In this document: positions 1 to 8,247 of the stretch, piece by piece
Layout: every line of letters begins with the position of its first letter
How positions within the stretch are numbered: the stretch's first letter is position 1
Assembly (NCBI GenBank): GCA_001247695.2
Contig: LGRX02029134.1
Location: 21,898 to 85,897 of the forward strand
Length of the DNA stretch: 64,000 nt
Direction: 5' to 3'
From: Cymbomonas tetramitiformis
Taxonomy: Eukaryota > Chlorophyta > Pyramimonadophyceae > Pyramimonadales > Pyramimonadaceae
Program-made: the position numbers and the translations under genes
Notes under the pieces: generated by a model
Database searches by the model: none
What the model was told of the DNA's origin: nothing
Seen by the model: only the letters and a program-made list of their open reading frames with translations

Positions 1-150
1 CCAGGCGCCACCAGGCGGAATATTCGGGGGAATATCGCGAAAAGCGTGGTTTCGCGAAACCACGATTTGTAAACCATGGTTTCGCGATACCTCATACCAC
101 GGTTTCAAAGTAGCCACTAAACCATGAACTTCTCATAACTTTGACTATCT
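1..150. repeat. Right part of palindrome-rich foldback element
   Basis: Matches 37807-37956. It contains one perfect copy of the 18-bp palindrome GTGGTTTCGCGAAACCAC (46-63) and the right 34-bp arm (103-136) of the inverted repeat that bounds the complete element at 37171-37942. The left part lies outside the window. Confidence 0.75.
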
Positions 151-450
151 GATATTAAATTATGACAAGGGTGTCAGCGGGGGTCTGTAAGGGCCGCCAG
201 GGGGGTCTGAATATCAGTTTTGGCCGTTTTAATCGGCCGTGGAGGCCCCCCTATCGTGACCCCCCTAATTTTTGTGTGCATTCAGGGTTTAGGGTTTGGG
301 TTTGGCAGAATTATATCAGAATTATGTCAGAATTACGTCAGAATTACGTCAGAGTGTGTCATAGTGGCGGCTACGCCGGTGCCGGTGACTGTGGAATTTG
401 AATATGTCTTATGTGTTAAATATGGGCGTGCTATAAGAAACGGCGCGGCC
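151..450. other. Flank left of the TIR element, no gene seen
   Basis: No convincing gene. It holds four 11-bp tandem units of the type CAGAATTACGT at about 305-349 and a short TTTAGGG-like stretch at about 286-306, too short to call a telomere. The counterpart is 37957-38256. Confidence 0.6.
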
Positions 451-545
451 TTAAATTACTATATTTATATATTTTTTTTCATTTAATAGAATTTAAAAAA
501 GGGAGGTGGGAGGTGGGAGGTTGCCGTTTTCAAAAAGCATTTTAG
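451..545 (+). repeat. Left terminal inverted repeat
   Basis: AT-rich start, then a GGGAGGTGGGAGGTGGGAGG block at about 501-521, then ATTTTAGAA. Roughly 80% identical by eye to the complement of 14670-14765. A TRIM-like element is inserted at its inner edge (target duplication 546-550). Confidence 0.8.
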
Positions 546-550
546 AATTC

Positions 551-794
551 TCATGGGGAGACAGACTTTCGCCCCCCCATAAAATGGGGGTGATTGTCTC
601 TTCCTGTGTCACCTCTCGCCGTGTAGTGTCACTTGCATCTTGCCTGCCGTCACTTCCGTCCGATAATAAAACACCTAAGTTATTTTATTATCTCATCTTT
701 GACTGTGACACTCCGGGTTTGCACTGTCTGCTTCTTGAGTTGTTGTGACCCGCAAGTATATCCACCCTTTGCATATATTTTGCTGTTCACATCA
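551..794 (+). repeat. 5' LTR of TRIM-like element 1
   Basis: 244 bp, starts TCATGGGGAG, ends TTCACATCA. It contains an AATAAAA polyadenylation-like signal near 664-670. Differs from the 3' LTR by a few bases (for example t/c in the ACAGACTTTCG region). Confidence 0.85.
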
Positions 795-808
795 GGTTAT
801 GGTCCCAC
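795..808 (+). promoter_or_regulatory. Primer binding site, initiator tRNA-Met anticodon-arm type
   Basis: GGTTATGGTCCCAC immediately follows the 5' LTR. Eukaryotic initiator tRNA-Met has GGGCCCAUAACC around its anticodon, whose complement is GGTTATGGGCCC, so one mismatch in twelve. Copia elements are known to prime from a cleaved half of this tRNA. Confidence 0.65.
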
Positions 809-1215
809 CGCTGGCAGGCTCACCCGTTGGGTTTCACTTTCTCTGATCCCGCACCCTGTGCGGTTCACACGCCCCCTTGGCTTCGTGATTTGGCGGCGAG
901 CACCCTTGTCCTCTACGCCTCCATCTTGACCTCGAGTGCCCCATCGACACCGGGAATTTCGTCGAGCACCCTGTCCTCGACCCAACATCTACGCGAGCAC
1001 CCTGTCCTCGACCCGACATCTACTCGAGCACCATTGTCCTCGACGCTTTTGTCCAACTTTACTTTGCGCTCTGGCCAGCAGCACCTCGACTGCAGCAAAA
1101 TTGGCTTGTCGCACGACGTTTTTGACGTCACCACCGTCTTCCCCGCGGGAATCTACCCCAATTTGGCTTTTCCATCGTTCGATTTGGTTATTTTTAGCGA
1201 AAGTTACGTTTTCGC

Positions 1216-1683
1216 TTGGGAACCCTAAGTGTTGGGCTCCAGATTTTACAGCTTACAGCGGCCATGGCTTCGTGTCGTCAGCGTGCCCGCATTTCTGCAG
1301 TTGCCTCCGCGCTGCACGTGATTCGACGACGAGAGCTTACCCGTGGCTACGATCTGGTGGTGTCTGGTGGTACTCATGCACCAGACACCAAAATCGAGTC
1401 CATCAACCACATCGTCAACATGAGCTTTGACCACTACGAGCTCACCCCGCAGCATCCTCCACTCTTCCCTCCACCCTGCGTGCCCCTTGGCCATTGCCTG
1501 GTGGTGTTTGGAGGTGTTGCATCCCTCATCCCACCGGTTTTCCTCTCTGCTTTCGCACTTGTGTGCGGCAGAGTGGAGCCACACCGCATTTTCCACCTTC
1601 GCCCCCCTCAGAGTGCCCGCGTCACCGCACACGCTCTGGTGGTGCCGCCCACCCTCGCCCCGCACCGCGTGGGCGTTGGTTGA
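1216..1683 (+). CDS. Hypothetical 155-aa ORF of TRIM-like element 1
   Basis: Open frame inside the element. The same-length frame is present in the inverted sister element (3053-3520, minus), with most residues shared; both start MGTLS and end HRVGVG. In the stretch compared by eye (about 1273-1440), most differences between the two change the amino acid, so selection for protein function is not evident. It does not look like gag or any pol domain. It may be captured host sequence or a chance open frame. Confidence 0.3.
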   Translation: MGTLSVGLQILQLTAAMASCRQRARISAVASALHVIRRRELTRGYDLVVSGGTHAPDTKIESINHIVNMSFDHYELTPQHPPLFPPPCVPLGHCLVVFGGVASLIPPVFLSAFALVCGRVEPHRIFHLRPPQSARVTAHALVVPPTLAPHRVGVG

Positions 1684-2001
1684 CCGCATCTTGGCGGCGC
1701 TCGACTTCATCCACCGTCGAGAGCTACGCCGCCATCCACCCTCGACCGCTGGAGCCTAGGATTGCCGGCTGGCCTGCGGGAGTAGCTTATCCCCGCAGCA
1801 CATGCATGGGCGTAAGCCCCTAGAGCACGCATCTAGAGACCAACGCAGGCGAAGCCACACTAGTTGGGTTGGAAAAGACCCCTTTGGGTCTCACAAGATG
1901 TATGTTTCCTTAGGGTTTCGCCTTTGTGCTTGCCGTAGGATGTTAGGCCTGGCCTGGCAAGTTGGCATCGTGGCACCTCACACCTTCAGGGTGAGGTGGT
2001 G

Positions 2002-2245
2002 TCATGGGGAGACAGACCTTCGCCCCCCCATAAAATGGGGGTGACTGTCTCTTCCTGTGTCACCCCTCGCCGTGTAGTGTCACTTGCATCTTGCCTGCCG
2101 TCACTTCCGTCCGATAATAAAACACCTAAGTTATTTTATTATCTCATCTTTGACTGTGACACTCCGGGTTTGCACTGTCTGCTTCTTGAGTTGTTGTGAC
2201 CCGCAAGTATATCCACCCTTTGCATATATTTTGCTGTTCACATCA
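2002..2245 (+). repeat. 3' LTR of TRIM-like element 1
   Basis: Direct repeat of 551-794, followed by the target duplication AATTC. Confidence 0.85.
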
Positions 2246-2494
2246 AATTCACATAAATATATCATTTCATTTTATTGTCATTTGAAAAACTTTTCCAAAA
2301 AGTAGCACCGCCCACCGCCCAACCTCCCTTTTTATGAAAAATGGGAAAGTAAGAAGATGTAAGTAAATGATAACGGTAAATCACACACTAATGATTTGTT
2401 TTGACCACGCAGCATATTCACCGTCATTTTACGCACATTAAAAAAACCCACTTAAAGAACTTGATAGTAAGATATACAAGGAAAATGACAACAT

Positions 2495-2735
2495 TGATGG
2501 AGAACCTGAAATATATATATCATACATATATATATACGCAGGTTGCACTCCAAGAACAGTCGGGCACTCGCAGAGATACGGAGACTAAGATGAGATAATA
2601 AAATAACTTAGGTGTTTTATTATCGGACGGAACTGACGGCAGGCAAGATGCAAGTGACACAACACGGCGAGGGGTGACACAGGAAGAGACAGTCACCCCC
2701 ATTTCATGGGGGGGTGAAAGTCTGTCTCCCCATGA
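2495..2735 (-). repeat. 3' LTR of TRIM-like element 2
   Basis: On the minus strand it starts TCATGGGGAG and ends TTCTCCATCA. Direct repeat of 4101-4343. Confidence 0.85.
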
Positions 2736-3052
2736 CACCACCTCACCCCGAAGGTGTGAGGTGTCACGATGCCAACTTGCCAGGCCAGGCCTAAGATCCT
2801 ACGGCAAGCACAAAGGCGAAACCCTAAGGAAACATACATCTCGAGAGACCCAAAGGGGTCTTTTTCAACCCAACTAGTGTGGCTCAGCCTGCGTTGGTCT
2901 CTAGATGCGTGCTCTAGGGGCTTACGCCCATGCATGTGCTGTGGGGATGACTACTCCCACAGGCCAGCCGGCGAATCTAGCCCCAGCAATCGAGGGTGGA
3001 CGGCGGCGTAGCTCACGATGGTGAAACGAAGCTGAGCGCCGCCAAGACGTTG

Positions 3053-3520
3053 TCATCCAACGCCCACGCGGTGCGGTGCGACGATGCGTGGCACCAACAA
3101 AGCGAGTGCGGGGACGTGGACACCCCAGGGGGGGCGGAGGTGGAAAATGCGGTGTGGCTCCACTCTGCCGCGAGCAAGTGCGAAAGCAGAGAGGAAAAAC
3201 GGCGGGATGAGGGCTGCAACACCACTAAACACCACCAGGCAGTGGCCAAGGGGCACGCAGGGTGGAGGGAAGAGTGGAGGATGCTGCGGGGTGAGGTCGT
3301 AGTGGTCAAAGGTCATGTCGACGATGTGGTTGATGGACTCGATTTTGGTGTCGGGTGCATAAGCACCACCAGACACCACCAGATCGTAGCCAGGGGTAAG
3401 TTCTTGTAGTCGAATCACCTGCAGCGCGGAGGCAATTGCAGAAATGCGCGAACGCTGACGATACGAAGCCATGGCCGCTGTAAGCTGGAAATTCTGGAGC
3501 CCAATACTTAGGGTTCCCAA
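3053..3520 (-). CDS. Hypothetical 155-aa ORF of TRIM-like element 2
   Basis: Counterpart of the 155-aa frame of element 1, same length without indels. Function unknown; see that entry for the argument about selection. Confidence 0.3.
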   Translation of the reverse strand: MGTLSIGLQNFQLTAAMASYRQRSRISAIASALQVIRLQELTPGYDLVVSGGAYAPDTKIESINHIVDMTFDHYDLTPQHPPLFPPPCVPLGHCLVVFSGVAALIPPFFLSAFALARGRVEPHRIFHLRPPWGVHVPALALLVPRIVAPHRVGVG

Positions 3521-4100
3521 ACGAAAACGTAACTTTCGCCAAAAATAACCAAATCGAACGATGAAAAAGTCAAATTGGGGTAGATTTTGACGAGGAACAC
3601 GGCGGCGAGGTCAAAAAAGTCGTGCGGTAAGCCAATTTTCCGGCAGCAGAGGTGCTGCTGGCCAGAGCGTTGAAGGCGTAAATGTCGGTATAAGAGGTTG
3701 GATAAAAAAAAAAACGGTCGTTTCCAGAGCACGAAGCCAAAAGGTGTGCAATAAGAAAACGGCTGAAGATGTCGGAAATAAAAGATGCCGCGACGTCGGT
3801 GCTGCCGCTAGTGCAATACGGTTGTGCGTAGTGCAATACGGCTGATGTCGCCTGTGTTGCTGAAAGCTGATAATTGTGCCAAAAGCGAAGGCGTAGATGT
3901 CGGAAGCAACCGTCGGAAAATCACGTCGGAAGCAGATGTCGGAATTTGATGTCGGAAGATGTCGGTTCCTTAGATGTCGAAAGCGCGTCACAGCTGATGT
4001 CGGTACTAAAAAGATGTCGGGTAGAATCACAGGGCGTGAAGCGATCTTGTCAACGAGTCAACGAGGTACGTAAAAATAAGCGTGTAAGGGCACCATAACC

Positions 4101-4343
4101 TGATGGAGAACCTGAAATATATATATATCATACATATATATATACGCAGGTTGCACTCCAAGAACAGTCGGGCACTCGCAGAGATACGGAGACTAAGATG
4201 AGATAATGAAATAACTTAGGTGTTTTATTATCGGACGGAACTGACGGCAGGCAAGATGCAAGTGACACAACACGGCGAGGGGTGACACAGGAAGAGACAG
4301 TCACCCCCATTTCATGGGGGGGTGAAAGTCTGTCTCCCCATGA
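4101..4343 (-). repeat. 5' LTR of TRIM-like element 2
   Basis: Direct repeat of 2495-2735, followed inward on the minus strand by the tRNA-Met-type primer site (4087-4100). Confidence 0.85.
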
Positions 4344-4863
4344 AACATATCTCGATTTATTGCCTATTCATATTCAACAACTAATATTTGATAAAGTATA
4401 TGAATTGGAACTTGAAGAGCATAAGAAAGTGTTTGTAAATGTATTGCAAGAGCTTACTACGAGTATCGATGCACATTCATTCAACTATGAAGGCAATGAA
4501 GAACATCTATTTGAATGTAGTATTTGTGAATCGAAAATGAAAATGTGGACAATTAAGCGTATTATTAATCTAAATGGCAAATGGTGTTGGTGTTGTAGAA
4601 AAGCAATTTGTGAAAAATGTTATGCCAACGATGAATATCTTTCATTCAAATGTTCGAATCTATGTGAAGAATGTTATGAATGTGAAAAAAAGTATGTATG
4701 ATGTATCTAAACTTGGCCTTTACTACTATCATTTACACTTTCGACCGAAAGCAAAATGGTGGCAAGAAGAATATGGTGCAAAGCTTAATAATGGTTTTGT
4801 AAAAGTATATAACTAATTTAAAGAATGCCGGTGTATAAGATAGTAATATATATATATATATAT

Positions 4864-5079
4864 ATGGATTTGAATATCACATATACTAGATATACTTGTG
4901 CGAACTCAAAGTTTAAATTATATCAACAACAATATCAAAAGGATAATGCTTGCAAATGTCGCGAAAAAGCTATGAAAAGTTATTACAAAAATCACGAAGA
5001 AAATAAGCGCAAACAACGTGAACGATATCAAAAACGAAAATTATTGCAACAATCATACTCTCATTCTCAAGTAAAGTAA
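4864..5079 (+). CDS. Small Lys-rich protein, virus-like
   Basis: 71 residues from the ATG at 4864; a longer start at 4825 would only add a (TA)n-encoded IYIYIY stretch. The body is rich in K, R, Q, Y and N, with NHEENKRKQRERYQKRK, a charged helix resembling the KYYEKN-type repeats common in large algal viruses. It converges with the fibre gene, their 3' ends overlapping by 13 bases. Function unknown; DNA or RNA binding is possible from charge alone. Confidence 0.5.
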   Translation: MDLNITYTRYTCANSKFKLYQQQYQKDNACKCREKAMKSYYKNHEENKRKQRERYQKRKLLQQSYSHSQVK

Positions 5080-6959
5080 TTGAAATCTGGCTTGACCCAA
5101 ATTAATACTCCTTCACCAGCTCCGGCAACCTTAGATTCCATAGTTGTACCAATAATCGAATCGCCTGCACTAATCTGAGCACTAATGATTTCACCATTTA
5201 CTATGCATTTCACGCGTTGCCCTTTGACGTACGTATTCTCAGAAGCATTTGCATTTCTACAAGTAGTGAACCCACGTCCTATCAATACGAAACACGATTG
5301 GCTTGCGGCACTGTCTTGAATACATACACCGATGGGTGTACAATTCTGGTTACTTTGAGAATACGAGTTATTAAACGGTTGGACTCCATTCACATTGTTT
5401 ATTCCATCATCATCAAACATAACAATAGTCGAAGCTGTAATCGTATCGGCGGTGTTATTTACAAATGTGAAAACATCCCCTGTGAACCTAAGCGGGTTTG
5501 CTGGAAGGGTGGTATGAGCGTACGCTTTCGTAATGAGTGTCAAAGGTACGCCTGTTAGTGTGAGTGAGTTGGTCGAACTTGGATAAGCGTAATTTAACGA
5601 GTTACTTAAAATAACAGATGCAGAATTTAATTCATTTAATTCCATTGTCGTACCGGTATTTCCCACAGCTAGAACCTGAGAAAGACTGCCGATGCTTCCA
5701 TTATTAATAGCACCGGTTCGCACTTCGTTTGAGCTAGAATCGTAATACAATTGTAGACTTTCAGAACTGACATCAGGACTGGCCCTGATAGGTCTAATAT
5801 AGCAACTACTTGCAACACCGGCATTTAATTCTACCCCGCTTGCATTCAAAACAATTGTATTATCTGTGTTCACCGTACTCTGGGTACTATTTTGTGCTGC
5901 CAAAGCACCTATGTTTATGGAACTTTCACCGGCTGTATATTCACCTGCATATTTTCCGATGTTCACTGCTGCATCCTTGCAGTTAACCTGACCGCAATCG
6001 TCGCCGATAGACACTACATAGTCACCACAATTACTATTACACGAACCGGAACCAATTGCAATCGTATCATTACTTGTAGTATTGTTAATAGATAATGCAT
6101 TGCGGCCGATTGCTATAGAACGGTCTCCAATGTGGTCGGCATTGGTAAATCCTTGAGTTTGTTCTCCGATTGATACTTTACCTAAACCGCCGCTTCCTGA
6201 TTCAATTCTAAGATTATTTCCACCGAGTTTCTCTTGATTGACAATCATTGTACCTGTACCGGTGTATGAAACATCAACTACGTCGCTTGTAGCACCTCGG
6301 GTAGTCACATCTTGAAGTGTAGATGTATCAGGTTGAACTGGGAGATTTGTTAACGCTGACCCATCACCCACAAATGCAGAAGCACTAATACTATTTGTGG
6401 TCGTGCTACCTTGGTCGGTGACTGATTGTAGATTCTGATTAGCAACAGAAGGTAAGTTTGTCAATAGTGAACCATCACCGCGATACTTACCTGCAGTCAA
6501 CGTGATGTCTCCTGTATTAAGCACGAGTGGACCGTCGTTGATTAATACCCCACTGCCCAATGTTTCGATATTAATTGTGGTTTGGAGGCAGGTAATTTCA
6601 TTGATTCCTGTTTCTCCTATTTTAACTCGTGTTTGTTCGACCGGGTCTAAAGATTTAATTTCGAAAGAGCTGTCAAGGTCATCGAGCCCCGCTGAAAATC
6701 GTGATTTGGAGACTGGGTTGTTTAATACAAAATCATTGAATTTTATCGAAGTGTGAACTTTCAGTGAGCCATCTGTCAATAAAGACATTTGTTCACGCTC
6801 GAGTGTTGGGTCTTGTGTGTCAATCCACTTAATATCATTTTGATACCGAATATCGCTACCGATGTTGTCAGGGTCATGACCGATGACATATGTGTCATTC
6901 ATGTCATACGTGTCATACCTATCAGACATGTCATACCATGTCATGTCATGTCGTGTCAT
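5067..6959 (-). CDS. Trimeric fibre-like virion protein (copy A)
   Basis: 630 residues from the outermost ATG. The ATG at 6788 (residue 58, MSLLTDGSLK) is the more natural start because residues 1-30 are encoded by a low-complexity run of GTCAT units. Two GDGS(L/A)LTNLP motifs and LQ(S/D)VT-type linkers at about residues 158-220 are typical of tail-fibre and capsid-spike proteins of marine phages and large DNA viruses. Residues of the form SIAIGRNAL, TIAIGSGS, VSIGDD and INIGALAA, at about 270-350, resemble the YadA-type trimeric beta-roll. The C-terminal ~130 residues form a separate, Cys-containing region that could be a receptor-binding head. No signal peptide or membrane segment is seen. 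The AT-rich codon use contrasts with the GC-rich neighbours and supports a viral origin. The frame is intact in both copies. Confidence 0.7.
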   Translation of the reverse strand: MTRHDMTWYDMSDRYDTYDMNDTYVIGHDPDNIGSDIRYQNDIKWIDTQDPTLEREQMSLLTDGSLKVHTSIKFNDFVLNNPVSKSRFSAGLDDLDSSFEIKSLDPVEQTRVKIGETGINEITCLQTTINIETLGSGVLINDGPLVLNTGDITLTAGKYRGDGSLLTNLPSVANQNLQSVTDQGSTTTNSISASAFVGDGSALTNLPVQPDTSTLQDVTTRGATSDVVDVSYTGTGTMIVNQEKLGGNNLRIESGSGGLGKVSIGEQTQGFTNADHIGDRSIAIGRNALSINNTTSNDTIAIGSGSCNSNCGDYVVSIGDDCGQVNCKDAAVNIGKYAGEYTAGESSINIGALAAQNSTQSTVNTDNTIVLNASGVELNAGVASSCYIRPIRASPDVSSESLQLYYDSSSNEVRTGAINNGSIGSLSQVLAVGNTGTTMELNELNSASVILSNSLNYAYPSSTNSLTLTGVPLTLITKAYAHTTLPANPLRFTGDVFTFVNNTADTITASTIVMFDDDGINNVNGVQPFNNSYSQSNQNCTPIGVCIQDSAASQSCFVLIGRGFTTCRNANASENTYVKGQRVKCIVNGEIISAQISAGDSIIGTTMESKVAGAGEGVLIWVKPDFNYFT

Positions 6960-7074
6960 ATATTATTATGACAGTCGTCAGTACGGTCGACCATGACTGT
7001 ACATGTCGAGTCGCGTCATATATTATTATGATAGTCGTCAGTACGGTCGACGATGACTGTACATGTCGCCAGAT
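6955..7074. repeat. 60-bp tandem duplication upstream of the fibre gene
   Basis: Two 60-bp units (6955-7014, 7015-7074), each with GTCATATATTATTATGA, a GTACGGTCGACCATGACTGTAC-like imperfect palindrome and GACTGTACATGTCG. They sit directly upstream of the fibre gene on the minus strand, so the TATA-like TAATATATGAC could act in its promoter. The units differ at a few positions. Confidence 0.7.
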
Positions 7075-7562
7075 GATAATGTCACATCATCTGTCATTAT
7101 TCAAGGAAAGACTTGAATGACCTTGTCATCGAGAGTTCGTACGTCGAACTCGAAGATGGCAAAGCAAAGATACATCTTGAAAGTACAAACAAGAACCATC
7201 TTCGCTTTTAGCATGTGCGGAACACGCATGCGCAGCATGAACGAACTAGTCGTTACAGTACCATAATGCTGGTCGTTCAACCTATGTCTCGGGTTCACAA
7301 CCCAATGGCGGTACTATCTATGATGATAGGAGACATATGGTATAAAGTGAGGAAGCGTTGGGCTTCAGCAGATCTTCATACAGAGACTGCACTCACAACC
7401 CGCTATTACGTACACTCGCATTGCTGTCCAACTTTGCAGTGTTTATTTGATATTGTATAATATTTGTGGGCTCGCATATCAGCCCTAACATAATGGTATT
7501 CTAAAAGAAACTCGTCAAGGCACGAAAAGAGAACTCAAGTGGGTGCAGCGACAGACATAGTA
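7075..7562. other. Spacer between fibre gene and TR-GAG element, no gene seen
   Basis: No frame with recognisable protein features and no repeat of note. It is continuous with the AT-rich body of the TIR element up to the TR-GAG target site TATTT (7563-7567). Confidence 0.5.
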
Positions 7563-7567
7563 TATTT

Positions 7568-7810
7568 TGCTGGACTTCGGGTTTAGGCTTAGTTATTATG
7601 GGCTCTGACTAGCCCCTAGCCTGACCCTGCTTCCGTCTCGTGTCCGTGACATCCTAGCACTATACTATACAGTAGTACAGTACAGTAGTACAGTCATCGT
7701 TTCACTGTCTGGGTTTCCGAGAGCATAAAGCTTCGGCCAGACACAAGTTATATGATTATCAGTTTGATTCCTAGCGAGCTTAGCCGGACAGTGTATCTGT
7801 CTTCCTCGCA
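7568..7810 (+). repeat. 5' LTR of TR-GAG element
   Basis: TGCTGGACTTCGG...CTTCCTCGCA. Contains the palindromic run ACTATACAGTAGTACAGTACAGTAGTACAGT. Confidence 0.92.
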
Positions 7811-7824
7811 GGTTATGGCCCGCA
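7811..7824 (+). promoter_or_regulatory. Primer binding site of TR-GAG element
   Basis: GGTTATGGCCCGCA directly after the LTR; the first eight bases match the complement of CCAUAACC in initiator tRNA-Met. The two TRIM-like elements share the same GGTTATGG start. Confidence 0.6.
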
Positions 7825-8247
7825 CCGGCTTTCCGGTGATTCTGATGATGGCACAGCGCCTTGCTGTTGCCATGTTCGGCTAAGTAGGACGTAGGGGGGG
7901 TTGAGCGCCCACTTGGGCGGTGGTGTATTGCTCTTACGGTATGGCCTTTTAACATGGCAGTGATGGCGGCACACGTTGTGCTCGCCTTCGCTGCGCAGGA
8001 GATCAGTTTGTGACGGATTATTTTTATTACAGCAGTATCGTCGCCAGGAGAGTTGATTTGTTTCGTGCGCCGCTGGCTCCGGCGAGGTCGTTCCACACGT
8101 GACTTATTTTGGCCGCTCTTACATCTTCCGCTTACGACCTGTGATTTCCGATCCGTTCAGCTGAGACTTCTACAGAACATCTGGCCGCTGTAAGAGTTCT
8201 TACGCCGTCTCCCTGTTTAGCTCAACCTTCTCCCCTGTCTCTCCATC

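Larger units (their letters stand above)
551..2245 (+). mobile_element. TRIM-like Copia-type LTR element 1 (copy A)
   Basis: Two 244-bp direct repeats (551-794, 2002-2245) flank 1.2 kb of internal DNA. The 5-bp target duplication AATTC is perfect (546-550 and 2246-2250). Directly after the left repeat comes GGTTATGGTCCCAC (795-808), close to the complement of the initiator tRNA-Met anticodon arm, as in Drosophila copia half-tRNA priming. A purine-rich GGGTGAGGTGGTG precedes the right repeat. The repeats start TC and end CA rather than the usual TG...CA, but the target duplication fixes these borders. No gag, protease, integrase or reverse transcriptase is present. Confidence 0.85.
2495..4343 (-). 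mobile_element. TRIM-like Copia-type LTR element 2, inverted (copy A)
   Basis: Related to element 1 but on the minus strand. Its repeats are 2495-2735 (241 bp, the 3' LTR in element orientation) and 4101-4343 (243 bp, the 5' LTR). The 5-bp target duplication AACAT (2490-2494, 4344-4348) is perfect. The primer site on the minus strand starts at 4100 and reads GGTTATGGTGCCC. The first ~160 bases of the LTR match element 1, but its 3' part is unrelated and contains (AT)n, so the two LTRs are mosaic. The insertion splits a virus-like gene after its third codon. Confidence 0.85.
2484..4816 (+). pseudogene. Split cysteine-rich zinc protein, virus-like (copy A)
   Basis: The likely start ATG is at 2484. 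After three codons the frame is broken by TRIM-like element 2 (2495-4343, target duplication AACAT) and resumes at 4349. The N-terminal part (residues like YLDLLPIHIQQLIFDKVYEL) is a leucine-rich helix of the kind seen at the start of many giant-virus proteins. The C-terminal half has many cysteines in C-x2-C, C-W-C-C and C-E-E-C-Y-E-C patterns, which suggests one or two zinc sites of RING or zinc-ribbon type. A second break lies at an A7 run (about 4684-4690): the frame stops at 4701, but the next frame continues with a plausible tail (residues such as LYYYHLHFRPKAKWW) to 4816. Both breaks are also in copy B. Confidence 0.65.

Noticed and set aside
286..306. AGGGTTTAGGGTTTGGGTTTGG as telomeric repeat
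   Set aside because: Only about two TTTAGGG units, degenerate and internal; not enough for a telomere or an interstitial array, and too weak to identify the lineage.
7811..7830. Primer site for a tRNA 3' end (TGGCCCGCACCGG)
   Set aside because: The shared feature of three independent elements is GGTTATGG directly after the LTR, which fits the initiator tRNA-Met anticodon arm better than a variable 3'-end match.
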